Source of the DNA: Pseudoclavibacter caeni | GTDB lineage: Bacteria; Actinomycetota; Actinomycetes; Actinomycetales; Microbacteriaceae | Length of the DNA stretch: 64,000 nt | Assembly: GCF_008831125.1 (NCBI RefSeq) | Contig: NZ_WBKA01000003.1 | Span: 301,084 to 365,083 of the forward strand | Direction: 5' to 3' | Shown: positions 11,172-20,924 of the stretch, one piece after another | Numbering within the stretch: position 1 is the first letter of the stretch | Layout: every line of letters begins with the position of its first letter | Made by a program: the position numbers and the translations under genes | Notes under the pieces: generated by a model | The model's database searches: none | What the model saw: only the letters and a program-made list of their open reading frames with translations | Told to the model about the DNA's origin: nothing

Positions 11172-12782
11172 TCAGGCGAGGCCGAGGCTGCGCGGCACCG
11201 CGTCCCGCCAGCGGTCGCGGGCCGCACGGCGGGCCACATCGTCGATCGCGGGCTCGAACCGGTCGCCGAGCACGGTGAGGCGGCGCGTCTCGTCGACGTC
11301 GCGCCACACGCCGGCCCCGATCCCCGCCGCGCAGGCGGCGCCCAGGGCGGTGGTCTCGGCGGTGTCGAGACGTTGCACCGGCACGCCGAGCAGATCCGCC
11401 TGGATCTGCATGAGCAGGTCGTTGCGGCTGGCCCCGCCGTCGACGCGCAGCTCGGCGATCTCGAGCCCGCTGGCCTCGATGACGTCGGCGCACTGGTGGG
11501 CGATCGCCTCCAGCGCGGCCCGGGCGAGGTGTCCGCGGGTCACGTACCGGGTGAGCCCGGTGATCACACCGCGGGCGTCCGGACGCCACCACGGGGCGTA
11601 CAGCCCGGAGAACGCGGGCACGATGGTCACCCCGGCCGCGTCGGGCACCGTGCGGGCGAGGGCCTCCACATCCGCCGCATGGTCGATCAGGCCCAGCCCG
11701 TCGCGCAGCCACTGCACGAGTGACCCGGTCACCGGGATCGATCCCTCCAGCGCGTAGGCGGCGGGGCTCCCCTCCTGCCGGAAGGCGATCGTGGTGAGCA
11801 GCCCACCCGCCGGGGCGCCGGCGTCGGGGCCGTCGTCCCCGGCCGCCGACCGCCCGAACACGGGCCGGTCACCCGTGTTGACGAGCAGGAAGCTGCCGGT
11901 GCCATAGGTGTTCTTCGCGTCGCCGGGGCGGGTGGCGCCCTGACCGAGCGCGGCGGACTGCTGGTCGCCGATCACCCCGGTGACCGGCACCCCGTCGAGA
12001 ACGCCGGGCAGCCCCGCCGCCCGGGCGTCGACCCGGCCGTACGCGTGCACGCTCGGGTGCACCGCGGGCAGCAGCGCCCGCGGCACTCCGAACAGGTCGA
12101 GCGCCCGGTCGTCCCAGTCGAGCCGGGTGATGTCGAACAGCAGTGTGCGCGACGCGTTCGTCACATCCGTGGCGTGCACCGTGCGCCGGCCGCGGGCCCC
12201 GCCGGTGAGGTTCCACAGCACCCACGTGTCCATCGTGCCGGCGAGCAGCCGACCGGCGCGGGCCGCGTCCGCCGCACCGTCGACGTGCTCGAGCAGCCAG
12301 GCGATCTTCGTCGCCGAGAAGTACGGATGCAGTGGCAGCCCCGTCGTGCGCCGCAGCGCGTCGACGCCGACCCGGTCGGCGAGCGCGTCGACGAACGGCT
12401 GGGTGCGGGTGTCCTGCCACACGATCGCGTCGTGCACGGGCACGCCGGTCGTGGGATCCCACAGCACAGTCGTCTCGCGCTGGTCGGTGATGCCGACCGC
12501 CAGCGGGCGGGGACGCCCTCGCTCGGCGAGCCGCTCCATGACGGTGATGAGCACTGCCCGGGTGTTGCCCCAGATCTGGGCGGCGCTCTGCTGCACCCAG
12601 CCCGGACGGGGCAGGATCTGGTCGTGCTCGAGCTGGGCGACCGCGATCTGCCGTCCGGCGAGGTCATGGGCGATCGCCCGGGTGCTCGTGGTGCCCTGGT
12701 CGACGGCGATCAGGCACTCCCCGCCGTGCCACTCGCCGGCCGGGGTGGCCGTCCCGTCGGGTCTCGTCCGCGCTGCGCTCAT
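11172..12782 (-). CDS. glpK: Glycerol kinase
   Basis: GlpK phosphorylates glycerol to glycerol-3-phosphate, the substrate of the GlpD encoded two genes upstream. The 536-residue FGGY kinase shows LIAVDQGTTSTRAIAHD near residue 25, DQRETTVLWD near 105, GDQQSAALGQ near 270, DAKNTYGTGSFLLVNTG near 290, and ELRVDGGASRNDLLMQ near 440. About 20 extra N-terminal residues precede the first motif. Its ATG overlaps the stop of the upstream beta-lactamase-fold gene (ATGA), so the three genes glpD, beta-lactamase-like and glpK form one coupled operon. No glycerol facilitator gene is adjacent. Confidence 0.97.
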   Translation of the reverse strand: MSAARTRPDGTATPAGEWHGGECLIAVDQGTTSTRAIAHDLAGRQIAVAQLEHDQILPRPGWVQQSAAQIWGNTRAVLITVMERLAERGRPRPLAVGITDQRETTVLWDPTTGVPVHDAIVWQDTRTQPFVDALADRVGVDALRRTTGLPLHPYFSATKIAWLLEHVDGAADAARAGRLLAGTMDTWVLWNLTGGARGRRTVHATDVTNASRTLLFDITRLDWDDRALDLFGVPRALLPAVHPSVHAYGRVDARAAGLPGVLDGVPVTGVIGDQQSAALGQGATRPGDAKNTYGTGSFLLVNTGDRPVFGRSAAGDDGPDAGAPAGGLLTTIAFRQEGSPAAYALEGSIPVTGSLVQWLRDGLGLIDHAADVEALARTVPDAAGVTIVPAFSGLYAPWWRPDARGVITGLTRYVTRGHLARAALEAIAHQCADVIEASGLEIAELRVDGGASRNDLLMQIQADLLGVPVQRLDTAETTALGAACAAGIGAGVWRDVDETRRLTVLGDRFEPAIDDVARRAARDRWRDAVPRSLGLA

Positions 12783-14176
12783 CGGGGTTTCCTCCCCTCA
12801 TCCGCCGGCCACGGCACCGTCCCGGTCTCGGTCGGGTTCTCGGCCCCCGTCGCAGCCCCGAGCCGCTGGACCACGACCGGGGTGTGCCCCCGCTCGGCCG
12901 CCGCGCGCCGCCGACGAGCGCGGGCGCGCAGCACGAGCCCGGCGACGGCGAGCCCCGCCGCACCGCCGGTGAGCGCGACGAGAACGGCCAGATCGCCCCC
13001 GGAGAGCGCATCACGCTGCGGGGACGCCGCGGCCGTCTCCGCCACGGCCGGGCCGGACGGGGTGGTGGAGGCCGCCGGCGCGGGCGCAGTCGTGGGGCTC
13101 GGTGACGTGCTGGGCTGCGCACTCGCCTCGGGCAGCCCCTGGAGCAGGGCGAGCACCGCGGCGCCGGCACGCTGCACCGTGCTGTTCGCAGCATCCGCGC
13201 CCGCGCCGTCGTAGCCGGTGAGCACGGCGATGGCGACCGTGCGGCCGGGCACGAGCAGGTAGCCGATGTCGTGGCTCACCCCGGTGTTCTCCCCCGTCTT
13301 GTCGGCCAACAGGTCGTGTGGGATCACCGCGCCGAGCTTCGTGCGCACCGTCTGGTCGCGCATCAGGTCGATCAGCCGCTCGCTGGACTCGACCGAGACG
13401 AGGGTGTGGTCGTGGATCGCGGCGAGCAGCCGGACGGCCTGGTCGGCGCTGATCCAGTTCTCGGCGTCCGCGGCGTGGGGCAGGATCATCTTGCGGCCGA
13501 GGTGCAGCTCGTCGGCGTCGAAACCGTGCTCGACGAGCCAGGCGTTGACCGGGTCGAACCCGCCGACCAGGTCGATGAGCGCGTTGGCCGCGGTATTGTC
13601 GCTGACGGTGATCATCAGACGCAGCAGCTGCTCGAGCGGATACCGCCGGCCGGCGGCCTGACCGCCGAGCGTGCCGGAGCCGCCGACGACGTCATCGGCC
13701 GGCACCGTCACCGGCGTCTGCAGCGTCCAGCTGCCCCGGTCGACCCCGTCGAGCACGTACGCGGCGAGCGCGACCTTGATGGTGCTCGCGGCCGCCACCC
13801 GGCCGCCGTCCCCGGAGGACTGGGAGATGCCCACGCCGGCCACCGCGCCGTCCAGGTCAGTCACCGCGATCCGCATGGTGACGCCCCGCGCCGCGGCGTC
13901 GGCCACCTGCGCGTCGAGCACGGCCTGCAGGTCGGCGGCGGCGTCCGCGGAGCCGACAGCGACGGTGCGGACGCCGGCCGCCGGTCGAGATGACGGGGTC
14001 GCCATCGCGTCGGTCGCCATGGTGACGGAAGCGAGGAGCGTGAGCAGGAGCGTCACGAGAACGGCCGGGAGGAATGTCGGGGAACCCGGCGGGCGCAACC
14101 CGGGGTGGACGCGGCCGGCGGATCCCATGCGGACCGGCCCTGACCTGGGCGACGCGACGTCTGCACGCTGACTCAC
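12779..14176 (-). CDS. Class A beta-lactamase-fold serine hydrolase, membrane-anchored
   Basis: A 465-residue protein with a hydrophobic signal or anchor near residues 35-55, then a class A beta-lactamase/PBP-like domain. The SxxK tetrad is AASTIKVA, the SDN loop is ITVSDNTAAN, and the KTG triad is LADKTGENTG, so all catalytic boxes are present. A Ser/Pro/Thr linker, a second transmembrane segment near residues 405-430 and a basic cytoplasmic tail follow. A true secreted beta-lactamase would normally lack this C-terminal anchor and tail, so a cell-wall or signalling role is also possible. It is coupled on both sides: GTGA overlap with glpD and ATGA overlap with glpK. I infer no direct role in glycerol metabolism. 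Confidence 0.8.
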   Translation of the reverse strand: MSQRADVASPRSGPVRMGSAGRVHPGLRPPGSPTFLPAVLVTLLLTLLASVTMATDAMATPSSRPAAGVRTVAVGSADAAADLQAVLDAQVADAAARGVTMRIAVTDLDGAVAGVGISQSSGDGGRVAAASTIKVALAAYVLDGVDRGSWTLQTPVTVPADDVVGGSGTLGGQAAGRRYPLEQLLRLMITVSDNTAANALIDLVGGFDPVNAWLVEHGFDADELHLGRKMILPHAADAENWISADQAVRLLAAIHDHTLVSVESSERLIDLMRDQTVRTKLGAVIPHDLLADKTGENTGVSHDIGYLLVPGRTVAIAVLTGYDGAGADAANSTVQRAGAAVLALLQGLPEASAQPSTSPSPTTAPAPAASTTPSGPAVAETAAASPQRDALSGGDLAVLVALTGGAAGLAVAGLVLRARARRRRAAAERGHTPVVVQRLGAATGAENPTETGTVPWPADEGRKPR

Positions 14177-15945
14177 CGTGCGCCGTCCCCGTTCTCGGCG
14201 TCGGGATCCGCCGCATCCGCGCCTCCGCCCCGGCCGGTGGGAGTGCTCTGGGCCGTCGCCTCAGACGAGATCGCGCCCTCGGCTGCGGCCGCCGGATCGT
14301 CTGTGGCGACCCCGGTGTGTGCGCGGGCGACGCGGTAGGCGGCCACCTCGGCCGCCCGCCGCCCGGCGCTCCAGCCGAGCTGGGCGGCGACGAGGTCGGC
14401 GACGGCCTCGAGTGCGGCCTCACCCCGGCCGGGCAGCTCGATGCTCAGCCGCAGCCGCCGTTCCATCACGTCGTCGAGGTGCAGCGCTCCCTCTGCGGTG
14501 ACCGCGTGGACGACCTCCACCTGGAGGTAGCCGGGGGCGCCGGGCAGCTCCTCGCCGAGCTCGGGCTCGTCCCCGATGAGCGCGAGCAGCGTGTACAGCT
14601 CGGTGCCGTAGCGGTTGACGAGCCGGTTGACCCGCCACATCGGCCAGCCGTGCACGCGCGCGATCTCGCCGCGGCGGGCGACCAGCGCGTCCAGCCCACG
14701 GGCCCCGAGCAGCGGGGTGTGCCGGGTGCGCGAGGGGCGGCGCCGGGCCTTCGGGCCGAGGGCGAAGTCGACGGCGTCCTCCGCCATCACCCGGTAGGTG
14801 GTGAGCTTGCCACCGGCGATCACGGTGAGCCCGAGCACCGGGGAGGCGATCGTGTGCTCGCGGGAGACCTTCGTGGATGCGGTGCCTGCCTTCGTACCGG
14901 GCTGCAGCAGCGGGCGCAGGCCGGCGTAGACGCCCACCACGTCCGACCGGTCGATCGGGTCGGACAGCAGCGCGTTGACGTGGGCGAGCAGGTACGACAC
15001 GTCCGCCTCGGTCGCGACAGGCCGGGCGAGGTCGCCCTCGTACGGGGTGTCGGTGGTGCCGATGATCCACAGATCCTTCCAGGGGATCATGAACAGCACG
15101 CTCTTCTCCGTGCGCGAGATCACCCCGGCGCGACCGGGGATGCGCGTGCGGGGCACGGTGATGTGCACGCCCTTGGAGGCGAGCACGCGCAGCCCGCCGC
15201 TCGTGCCGGAGAGCGCCTCGGTGCGTTCGGTCCACACGCCGGTGGCGTTGATCACATGCTTCGCGCGCACGGTGAACGTGCGCCCCGACTCCCGGTCGAG
15301 GATGCGGGCGCCGCGCACCCGGTCGAAGTCGTCGGTGACGTACCCGGTCACCTCGGCGCGGCTGATCGCCCGGGCGCCGAAGTGCGCGGCGGTGCGCACG
15401 AGTGTGACCACGAGGCGGGCGTCGTCGATGCGCGCGTCGTAGTAGCGGATGCCGCCGGCGAGGCGCTCCGCGGCGAGCCCGGGCAACAGCTCATGCACCC
15501 CCGCCCGCGACAGATGACGGTGCCCGGGCACCGCGGGCGTGCCGCCGAGCCAGGCCAGCGCGTCGTACAGGGTGACCCCGGCGCCGACGTAGGCGCGCTC
15601 CCCGACCGGGTGATGGAGCGGGTAGACGAACGGCACCGGCACCGCCAGGTGTGGGGCGATCGTGCGCAGCAGGAGGTTGCGCTCAAGGATCGCCTCGTGC
15701 ACGAGCGAGAGGTCGAGCATCTCGAGATACCGCAGCCCACCGTGCAGCAGCTTGCTCGACCAGCTGGAGGTGCCTGACGCCCAGTCCTCAGCCTCCACGA
15801 CCGCGACCCGCAGCCCCCGGGTCGCCGCATCGAGCGCGATGCCCGCGCCGGTCACACCCCCGCCGACGACGAGCACGTCGACCGGCGAATCGCTGACGGT
15901 CTCGATCGCCTGCTCGCGGGTCGTGGAGTCGAGGATCCCGGTCAT
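14173..15945 (-). CDS. glpD: Glycerol-3-phosphate dehydrogenase, FAD-dependent
   Basis: Respiratory enzyme that oxidises glycerol-3-phosphate to dihydroxyacetone phosphate at the membrane. The 590-residue protein starts with the FAD-binding VLVVGGGVTGAGIALDA near residue 26. GTSSWSSKLLHGGLRYLE (residues 60-80) is the GlpD signature, and WKDLWIIGTTDTPYEGD lies near residue 290. The C-terminal domain is complete and followed by about 35 low-complexity residues. ATG 15945 was chosen because GGAAGGGG lies 8 nt before it; a GTG at 15954 overlaps that site. It is the first gene of the glpD/beta-lactamase-like/glpK operon. Confidence 0.96.
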   Translation of the reverse strand: MTGILDSTTREQAIETVSDSPVDVLVVGGGVTGAGIALDAATRGLRVAVVEAEDWASGTSSWSSKLLHGGLRYLEMLDLSLVHEAILERNLLLRTIAPHLAVPVPFVYPLHHPVGERAYVGAGVTLYDALAWLGGTPAVPGHRHLSRAGVHELLPGLAAERLAGGIRYYDARIDDARLVVTLVRTAAHFGARAISRAEVTGYVTDDFDRVRGARILDRESGRTFTVRAKHVINATGVWTERTEALSGTSGGLRVLASKGVHITVPRTRIPGRAGVISRTEKSVLFMIPWKDLWIIGTTDTPYEGDLARPVATEADVSYLLAHVNALLSDPIDRSDVVGVYAGLRPLLQPGTKAGTASTKVSREHTIASPVLGLTVIAGGKLTTYRVMAEDAVDFALGPKARRRPSRTRHTPLLGARGLDALVARRGEIARVHGWPMWRVNRLVNRYGTELYTLLALIGDEPELGEELPGAPGYLQVEVVHAVTAEGALHLDDVMERRLRLSIELPGRGEAALEAVADLVAAQLGWSAGRRAAEVAAYRVARAHTGVATDDPAAAAEGAISSEATAQSTPTGRGGGADAADPDAENGDGAR

Positions 15946-16078
15946 GCGCTTCACCCCTTCCGTGAGCGCCCCGGGGATCCCGGAGCGCCTTCTGGCGCCA
16001 CCGTGCCCGGCCAGTCTACGAGACGCCGGCGACGGCCCGCTGCAGTCGGTCGCGCTCCGAGCAGATCCGGTGAGGGCC

Positions 16079-16630
16079 TTAACACCCCGTCGTCACGAGG
16101 AACGCCTTGAGATACGCCCCGGTCTGGTAGACGTAGTTGTACGCCCATTCCCCGGCCGAGAGGTGGTTCTCGCCGTACACCTGCACGGTGTCGTCTGGCA
16201 GGCAGCGCTGCATGACCAGCCGGGTGCGCGTCACGTGCGGGGTCATCGTGATCACCGCGACGTCGTCCCAGCCGCGCTCGTCGGCGAGCGCCGCGAGCGC
16301 GCGGGCCTCCCCCTGCGTGGTGAACGGGTCGGGGGTGAAGCAGATGACCGTCACCCCCGCGGGCGGGTCGTCACACACCCGCACCGTCTGGTCTGCGGCC
16401 CGTGAGATCACCACGGTGTCGGTCACCCCGTCGCCGGTCATGGCGAGCGCCCGCTCGACACGCCACTGGGCGGGCGGGCCGAGCACGAGGACGGCGTCGG
16501 CGTGCTCGGGCACGTCCACCCGGGGGAACATGAGCACCGGCGTCATCACGGCGAGCCAGGCGGCGATGAGGACGGCGAGTGCGGCGAGGATGCGGCGCGG
16601 CCCGCGTGACAGCCGCTCCCGTGCCGTCAC
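16079..16630 (-). CDS. YdcF/ElyC-like DUF218 membrane-associated protein
   Basis: A 183-residue protein with one N-terminal hydrophobic segment (residues 13-33, ILAALAVLIAAWLAVMTPVL) followed by a DUF218-type domain. ADAVLVLGPPAQWRVERAL is the opening strand, VVISRAADQT and VAVITMTPHVTRTRLVMQRCL follow in family order. DUF218 proteins such as ElyC and SanA are linked to envelope polysaccharide homeostasis, but the biochemical role is not settled. It is translationally coupled to the upstream DUF4012 gene by a GTGA overlap, so the two probably act together. Confidence 0.75.
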   Translation of the reverse strand: MTARERLSRGPRRILAALAVLIAAWLAVMTPVLMFPRVDVPEHADAVLVLGPPAQWRVERALAMTGDGVTDTVVISRAADQTVRVCDDPPAGVTVICFTPDPFTTQGEARALAALADERGWDDVAVITMTPHVTRTRLVMQRCLPDDTVQVYGENHLSAGEWAYNYVYQTGAYLKAFLVTTGC

Positions 16631-18498
16631 GATGCACAGTGGTCGAGGGTCTCCGTGGAGGCCTCGACCGGGTGCACCATCGGAGTGGTGAGCAGGTCGA
16701 GCGGTGACTCGTCCTGGACGCCGTCGGCGACGAACGTGAGCCGCACGGTCGTCGTGGTGCCGAACGCCATCTGTGTCACCACCCGCACCCCGGGGCGCCC
16801 GAGGGTCTCGCCCTGCTGGGAGACGCTCTGCTCAAGCCCTCCCCTGAGCACCTCCATCCCGGTGAACCGGCTGCCGCTCGGCCCGAAGGCGTAGATGTCG
16901 GTGCCGAACCGCTGATTCGACTTGGGGCCGTCCGGCAGCACGTACTCGGGCAGCTGCTGGGCTTCCTCGGGCGTGATCGTCGAGGTGAGCGTGACGTCCA
17001 CGGTGTAGGTCGTCGAGCCGTCGGCGCTGCAGGTGTACCGGCGGGCCACGTCGCTGCTCGTCACGTGGTAGTCGATCTTCGATCCCGTCGTGTCCCACAG
17101 GTACACCGCCATGCGGGTGGCGCCGTCATCGCCGCTGCCGTCGTCGGGGATCACCCCCTGCAGCTCCGGGCTGACGGAGAGCGCCTGCTGCACCTGTGCG
17201 TCGGCGCTCCAGAACAGCAGCCGCCGCTCGTCGATGGACTGGCTGAGTGCAGCGATCATCTCGCCGGAGTCGACTTTCTGTGTGGTGAGCGCGTTGAACA
17301 CGCTCGCCGCGGCGGAGGCGAAGTAGGCGTCCTGCGCGGCCGGCAGCGGATAGCGCGCGTAGACGTCGCTGAGCACGGTCTTGACGACGTTGTCACTGGT
17401 GAGCACGTCGCCGTTCGGCATGGTGACCGGGCCGGTGGCGCGCAGCAGGTAGCTCAGCCCCACGGGGTCGAAGGTGAGCACGCCGTCGATCTGCGCGGTG
17501 CCGCCGGCCTCCGTCCACCAGCCCTTCGCCATGGCCGCCACGGCCGGCAGGTCGGGAAACCCGGTCATGTCCATCTCGAAGCGCGACACGTTCGGGACGA
17601 ACACGCTGTAGGCGCCGTCCGGCAGCTCGGCGATCGCGTTCGGGTGGGCGCCGCCGTAGTTGTTGTTGAAGCTGCCGCTGTCCTTCTGATCGGCGATCTC
17701 GAGCCGGCCGTCCTCGACCCGCAGCAGCATCAGCGAGGCGGGGTTGCCGCCGAGCGAGCGCACCTCGGCGTTGTTCTGGAAGAGCAGCAGGTAGTTCTTC
17801 GGCCCGTCCGCGCCGAGCACCCCGGGCAGCAGGCTGCCGAGCGAGGCCGCCTGGCGGACGGTCGGCTGCAGCCCGTCGATCTGGTCGCGCAGCTCGCCGA
17901 CCCCGTCGCCGACCTGTGAGATCAGCGGGTCGGTGTCGATGGCGTCGAGCTCGTCCCTGGCGTCGCTAAGCCGAGTGTCGAGCGCCGGCAGGTCGTCGAT
18001 GATCGTCTCAAGTCCGTCCATGTCGAGCGCTCCGTCGTGCACAAGCTGGTCCGGGTCCATCGCGAGGATCCGCCCGGCCAGCGGTGCGGCGTCGTCGAGC
18101 AGCCCCGCAGTCTGGTCGGCGACGGTGCGCACCGCCGCGAGGTTCGCCCCCAGCGCCGGGGCGGCCGTGCCGATCGTCCAGGACACCCCCGAGGTCTCGT
18201 CACGCGCGGAGCCGGCCAGCGCCCGCGCCTGGTCATAGGCGTGCTGTGCCCCGGACCTGTCGCCGCTCTGATAACGGTCGCCCACGAGCGAGAGCTGGGC
18301 CTTCGCCTGCTGCAGGTCGTCGCGGGTGGCGAACGCGTGCCGGACGACCTGCACTCCGATCACGACCAGCGCGGCGATGAGGACGACCACCACGGCCAGG
18401 ATGATCCACGGCCAGCGACGCCGCGTCCGTCGCGCACGGCGATCACGACGATCGCGGCGGGGATGGGGCATGGCGTCGGTCTCGAGCGCATGGGTCAT
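16627..18498 (-). CDS. DUF4012 domain membrane protein
   Basis: About 620 residues. A basic N-terminus (PHPRRDRRDRRARRTRRR) precedes a single transmembrane helix near residues 30-52. A helical region of about 150 residues and then the DUF4012 domain follow: YLLLFQNNAEVRSLGGNPAS and FDPVGLSYLLRATGPV are its hallmark strings. This extracellular domain is often found near polysaccharide or cell-wall glycopolymer genes in Actinobacteria; its activity is unknown. The start is uncertain: ATG 18498 has GGAGG only two bases upstream, and ATG 18474 or 18516 are alternatives. The gene is divergent from the VanZ gene and coupled to the DUF218 gene. Confidence 0.8.
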   Translation of the reverse strand: MTHALETDAMPHPRRDRRDRRARRTRRRWPWIILAVVVVLIAALVVIGVQVVRHAFATRDDLQQAKAQLSLVGDRYQSGDRSGAQHAYDQARALAGSARDETSGVSWTIGTAAPALGANLAAVRTVADQTAGLLDDAAPLAGRILAMDPDQLVHDGALDMDGLETIIDDLPALDTRLSDARDELDAIDTDPLISQVGDGVGELRDQIDGLQPTVRQAASLGSLLPGVLGADGPKNYLLLFQNNAEVRSLGGNPASLMLLRVEDGRLEIADQKDSGSFNNNYGGAHPNAIAELPDGAYSVFVPNVSRFEMDMTGFPDLPAVAAMAKGWWTEAGGTAQIDGVLTFDPVGLSYLLRATGPVTMPNGDVLTSDNVVKTVLSDVYARYPLPAAQDAYFASAAASVFNALTTQKVDSGEMIAALSQSIDERRLLFWSADAQVQQALSVSPELQGVIPDDGSGDDGATRMAVYLWDTTGSKIDYHVTSSDVARRYTCSADGSTTYTVDVTLTSTITPEEAQQLPEYVLPDGPKSNQRFGTDIYAFGPSGSRFTGMEVLRGGLEQSVSQQGETLGRPGVRVVTQMAFGTTTTVRLTFVADGVQDESPLDLLTTPMVHPVEASTETLDHCAS

Positions 18499-18639
18499 GC
18501 CCTCCAGCGTACCCATGCCGCGATCGAGGCCACACCCCACCGGGCGTGGTCACACCGACCCGGTCGCAGCCACCACGCAGCCGGTCGCACCCCGAGGGCC
18601 CTGCGACAGATTCGCGGCCGGCGACCGTAGACTGGTTCG

Positions 18640-19077
18640 ATGAACGTCCGGCTTCGGCATCGCGCCGGCGGTGGGCGCCGCTCCCTGTGGCCGACCGCCG
18701 CGCTGGTCGGCTATGCCCTGCTGCTGACCGCTGTGGCGTTCTGGCCGTCCCCGGTGGACCGCGGCGTCGACCCGGCGCTCGAATCGGCTCTGACCTGGCT
18801 GCACGCCCACGGCCTGCCCGGGATGTTCGACTATGCCTTCGTCGAGCGGTCCGCGAACGTCGTGCTCTTCGTCCCGCTCGGCCTGTTCGTCGCTCTGCTG
18901 CTGCCCCGCCGGCGCTGGTGGATCGCGGCACTGACCGGCCTAGCCGTCTCCGGCGCCATCGAGACGGCCCAGCTGCTCCTGCTGCCCGCACGCTTCGCGA
19001 CATTGGACGATGTGGCGATGAACACGACCGGCGCACTGCTCGGCGCCGCGGCCTCGCTGCTGCTGCGCCGCCGGTGA
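18640..19077 (+). CDS. VanZ family membrane protein
   Basis: A 145-residue integral membrane protein with four hydrophobic segments. The core ANVVLFVPLGLFVALLLP (residues 72-89) and the following SGAIETAQLLLLPARFATLDDVAMN hold the conserved N, P and E/DD residues of VanZ-like proteins. VanZ itself confers low teicoplanin resistance; most chromosomal relatives have no known function. It is monocistronic and divergent from the DUF4012 gene. Confidence 0.85.
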   Translation: MNVRLRHRAGGGRRSLWPTAALVGYALLLTAVAFWPSPVDRGVDPALESALTWLHAHGLPGMFDYAFVERSANVVLFVPLGLFVALLLPRRRWWIAALTGLAVSGAIETAQLLLLPARFATLDDVAMNTTGALLGAAASLLLRRR

Positions 19078-19133
19078 CCGGACGAGCTTCTCCGCGGACG
19101 GGCCCGCGCCCCTGCGGCGACGAATCGCCGCAC

Positions 19134-19168
19134 TTGACATTGCAGTGACTGCAAGTTTACAGTCACTG
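19134..19168 (+). promoter_or_regulatory. Promoter with overlapping perfect inverted repeat, likely TetR operator
   Basis: A consensus -35 TTGACA (19134-19139) is followed 16-17 nt later by a -10-like TTTACA/TTACAG. Exactly over the spacer and -10 lies CAGTGACTG (19143-19151), 8 nt, CAGTCACTG (19160-19168), a perfect 9-bp inverted repeat. It is 64 bp before the MFS exporter, whose operon ends in a tetR gene, so autorepression by that TetR protein is the simplest reading. Confidence 0.75.
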
Positions 19169-19232
19169 AACGCGGCGTCCGAGCGATGACGCCCGCCGCG
19201 CATCCCCCATCTGCATCCTCCTGGAAGGCCCC

Positions 19233-20924
19233 ATGCCCGATCTGACCGACTCTGCCCGCTCCAATGCCACCGACGAGACCGCATCAGCATCCTCCGTCGA
19301 CACGGCCGCCGCGGCCGCCGCATCCACCGACACCACCCAACCCGACGCACCCGTCTGGGACGGCGTGATCCTGCCCAAGCGGCAGATCAACCTGATCTTC
19401 GTCGCGCTCATCATCGTGATGCTGCTCAGCTCGCTCGACCAGATGATCTTCTCCACCGCGCTGCCGACGATCGTCGGCGAGCTCGACGGGGTCGAGCACA
19501 TGCTGTGGGTGTCGACCGCGTACATCCTCGCGGCGACGATCATGATGCCCGTCTACGGGAAGATCGGCGACCTGCTCGGCCGCAAGCCGATCATCATCGG
19601 CGCGGTCGGGCTGTTCCTCGCCGGATCGGTGATCGGCGCGCTCGCCGACAGCATGGCCTGGCTGATCATCGCCCGGGGCGTGCAGGGGCTCGGCGGCGGC
19701 GGCCTGATGATCCTCTCGCAGGCGGTCATCGCCGACGTGGTGCCGCCGAAGGATCGCGGCCGGTACATGGGCCCGATGGGCGCCGTGTTCGGCCTCGCCG
19801 CGGTGAGCGGCCCGCTGCTCGGCGGCTGGTTCACCGACGGCATCGGCTGGCGCTGGGCGTTCTGGATGAACGTGCCGCTGGCCGTCATCGCGATCATCGC
19901 ACTGATGGCGCTACTGCACCTGCCCCGCCACAGTGCGAGCGGCACCCGGGTCGACTGGCTCGGCACCGCGCTGATGGCGATCGCGGTCACCTGCCTGGTG
20001 CTGTTCAGCTCCTGGGGCGGCAACACGTACGACTGGGACTCCCCGCAGATCATCGCCCTGATCGCCGGCACCGTCGTCTTCGGCGCGCTGTTCGTGTGGG
20101 CGGAGTCGCAGGCGGTCGAACCGCTCATCCCGCTGCACCTGTTCCGCAACCGCAACTTCAACCTCACCACGGCCGCGAGCCTCGCGATCGGCATCGCGAT
20201 GTTCGGCACCCTCGGCTACATGCCCACCTATCTGCAGATCGTCCACGGCGCGAACGCGACCGAGTCAGGCCTGTGGATGCTGCCCATGGTCGCCGGCATC
20301 ATGGTCACCTCGATCCTCTCCGGCTGGCTCGCGAGCGCGACCCCGCACTACAAGTGGATGCCGCTGGTCAGCATGCTCGTCACGATCGCCGGGCTCGTGA
20401 TGCTCGGCGGCCTGCAGGCGGACTCGCCCCTGTGGCAGGTGCAGGCTGGGGTGGCCGTGGTCGGCGCCGGCATCGGCCTCGGCATGCAGATCCTCGTGCT
20501 GGTCGTGCAGAACGAGTTCCCCGCCGCCGAGGTCGGCACGGCCACCGGTGCGAACAACTTCTTCCGCGAGATCGGCGCGACTCTGGGCTCGGCGATCGTC
20601 GGCAGCGTGTTCACCTCCCGGCTGACGACGCTGCTGACCGACCGGCTCGCCGATGCCGCCCAGGCCGCCGCCGCATCCGGACAGGCACCGGATGCGCTGG
20701 CCCAGACCCCGCAGATCGACTCGATCACCCCGGGCGCGGTGGCGCAGCTGCCGGAGGCGATCCGGGTGCTCGTCACCGGCGCGTACAACGACGCGCTCAC
20801 CCCGGTGTTCCTGTGGCTCATCCCGCTGCTGGCGATCGCGTTCGTGCTGCTCGCGTTCGTGGAGGAGCACCCGCTCAAGCAGGGTGCGATGCCCGGGGCA
20901 CGGCGTGGCAGGAGTCGACGATGA
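19233..20924 (+). CDS. MFS drug exporter, DHA2/EmrB-QacA family (14 TM)
   Basis: A 563-residue proton-driven exporter. After a roughly 45-residue Ala/Thr-rich head, helix 1 carries [19 protein letters not shown], the DHA2 motif D1. Motif A is [18 protein letters not shown] near residue 108, and motif C is [21 protein letters not shown] near residue 190. Around 14 hydrophobic segments are present. Substrates cannot be predicted. It is the first gene of a two-gene operon; the tetR start overlaps its stop (ATGA). An operator-like inverted repeat covers its promoter. Confidence 0.93.
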   Translation: MPDLTDSARSNATDETASASSVDTAAAAAASTDTTQPDAPVWDGVILPKRQINLIFVALIIVMLLSSLDQMIFSTALPTIVGELDGVEHMLWVSTAYILAATIMMPVYGKIGDLLGRKPIIIGAVGLFLAGSVIGALADSMAWLIIARGVQGLGGGGLMILSQAVIADVVPPKDRGRYMGPMGAVFGLAAVSGPLLGGWFTDGIGWRWAFWMNVPLAVIAIIALMALLHLPRHSASGTRVDWLGTALMAIAVTCLVLFSSWGGNTYDWDSPQIIALIAGTVVFGALFVWAESQAVEPLIPLHLFRNRNFNLTTAASLAIGIAMFGTLGYMPTYLQIVHGANATESGLWMLPMVAGIMVTSILSGWLASATPHYKWMPLVSMLVTIAGLVMLGGLQADSPLWQVQAGVAVVGAGIGLGMQILVLVVQNEFPAAEVGTATGANNFFREIGATLGSAIVGSVFTSRLTTLLTDRLADAAQAAAASGQAPDALAQTPQIDSITPGAVAQLPEAIRVLVTGAYNDALTPVFLWLIPLLAIAFVLLAFVEEHPLKQGAMPGARRGRSRR

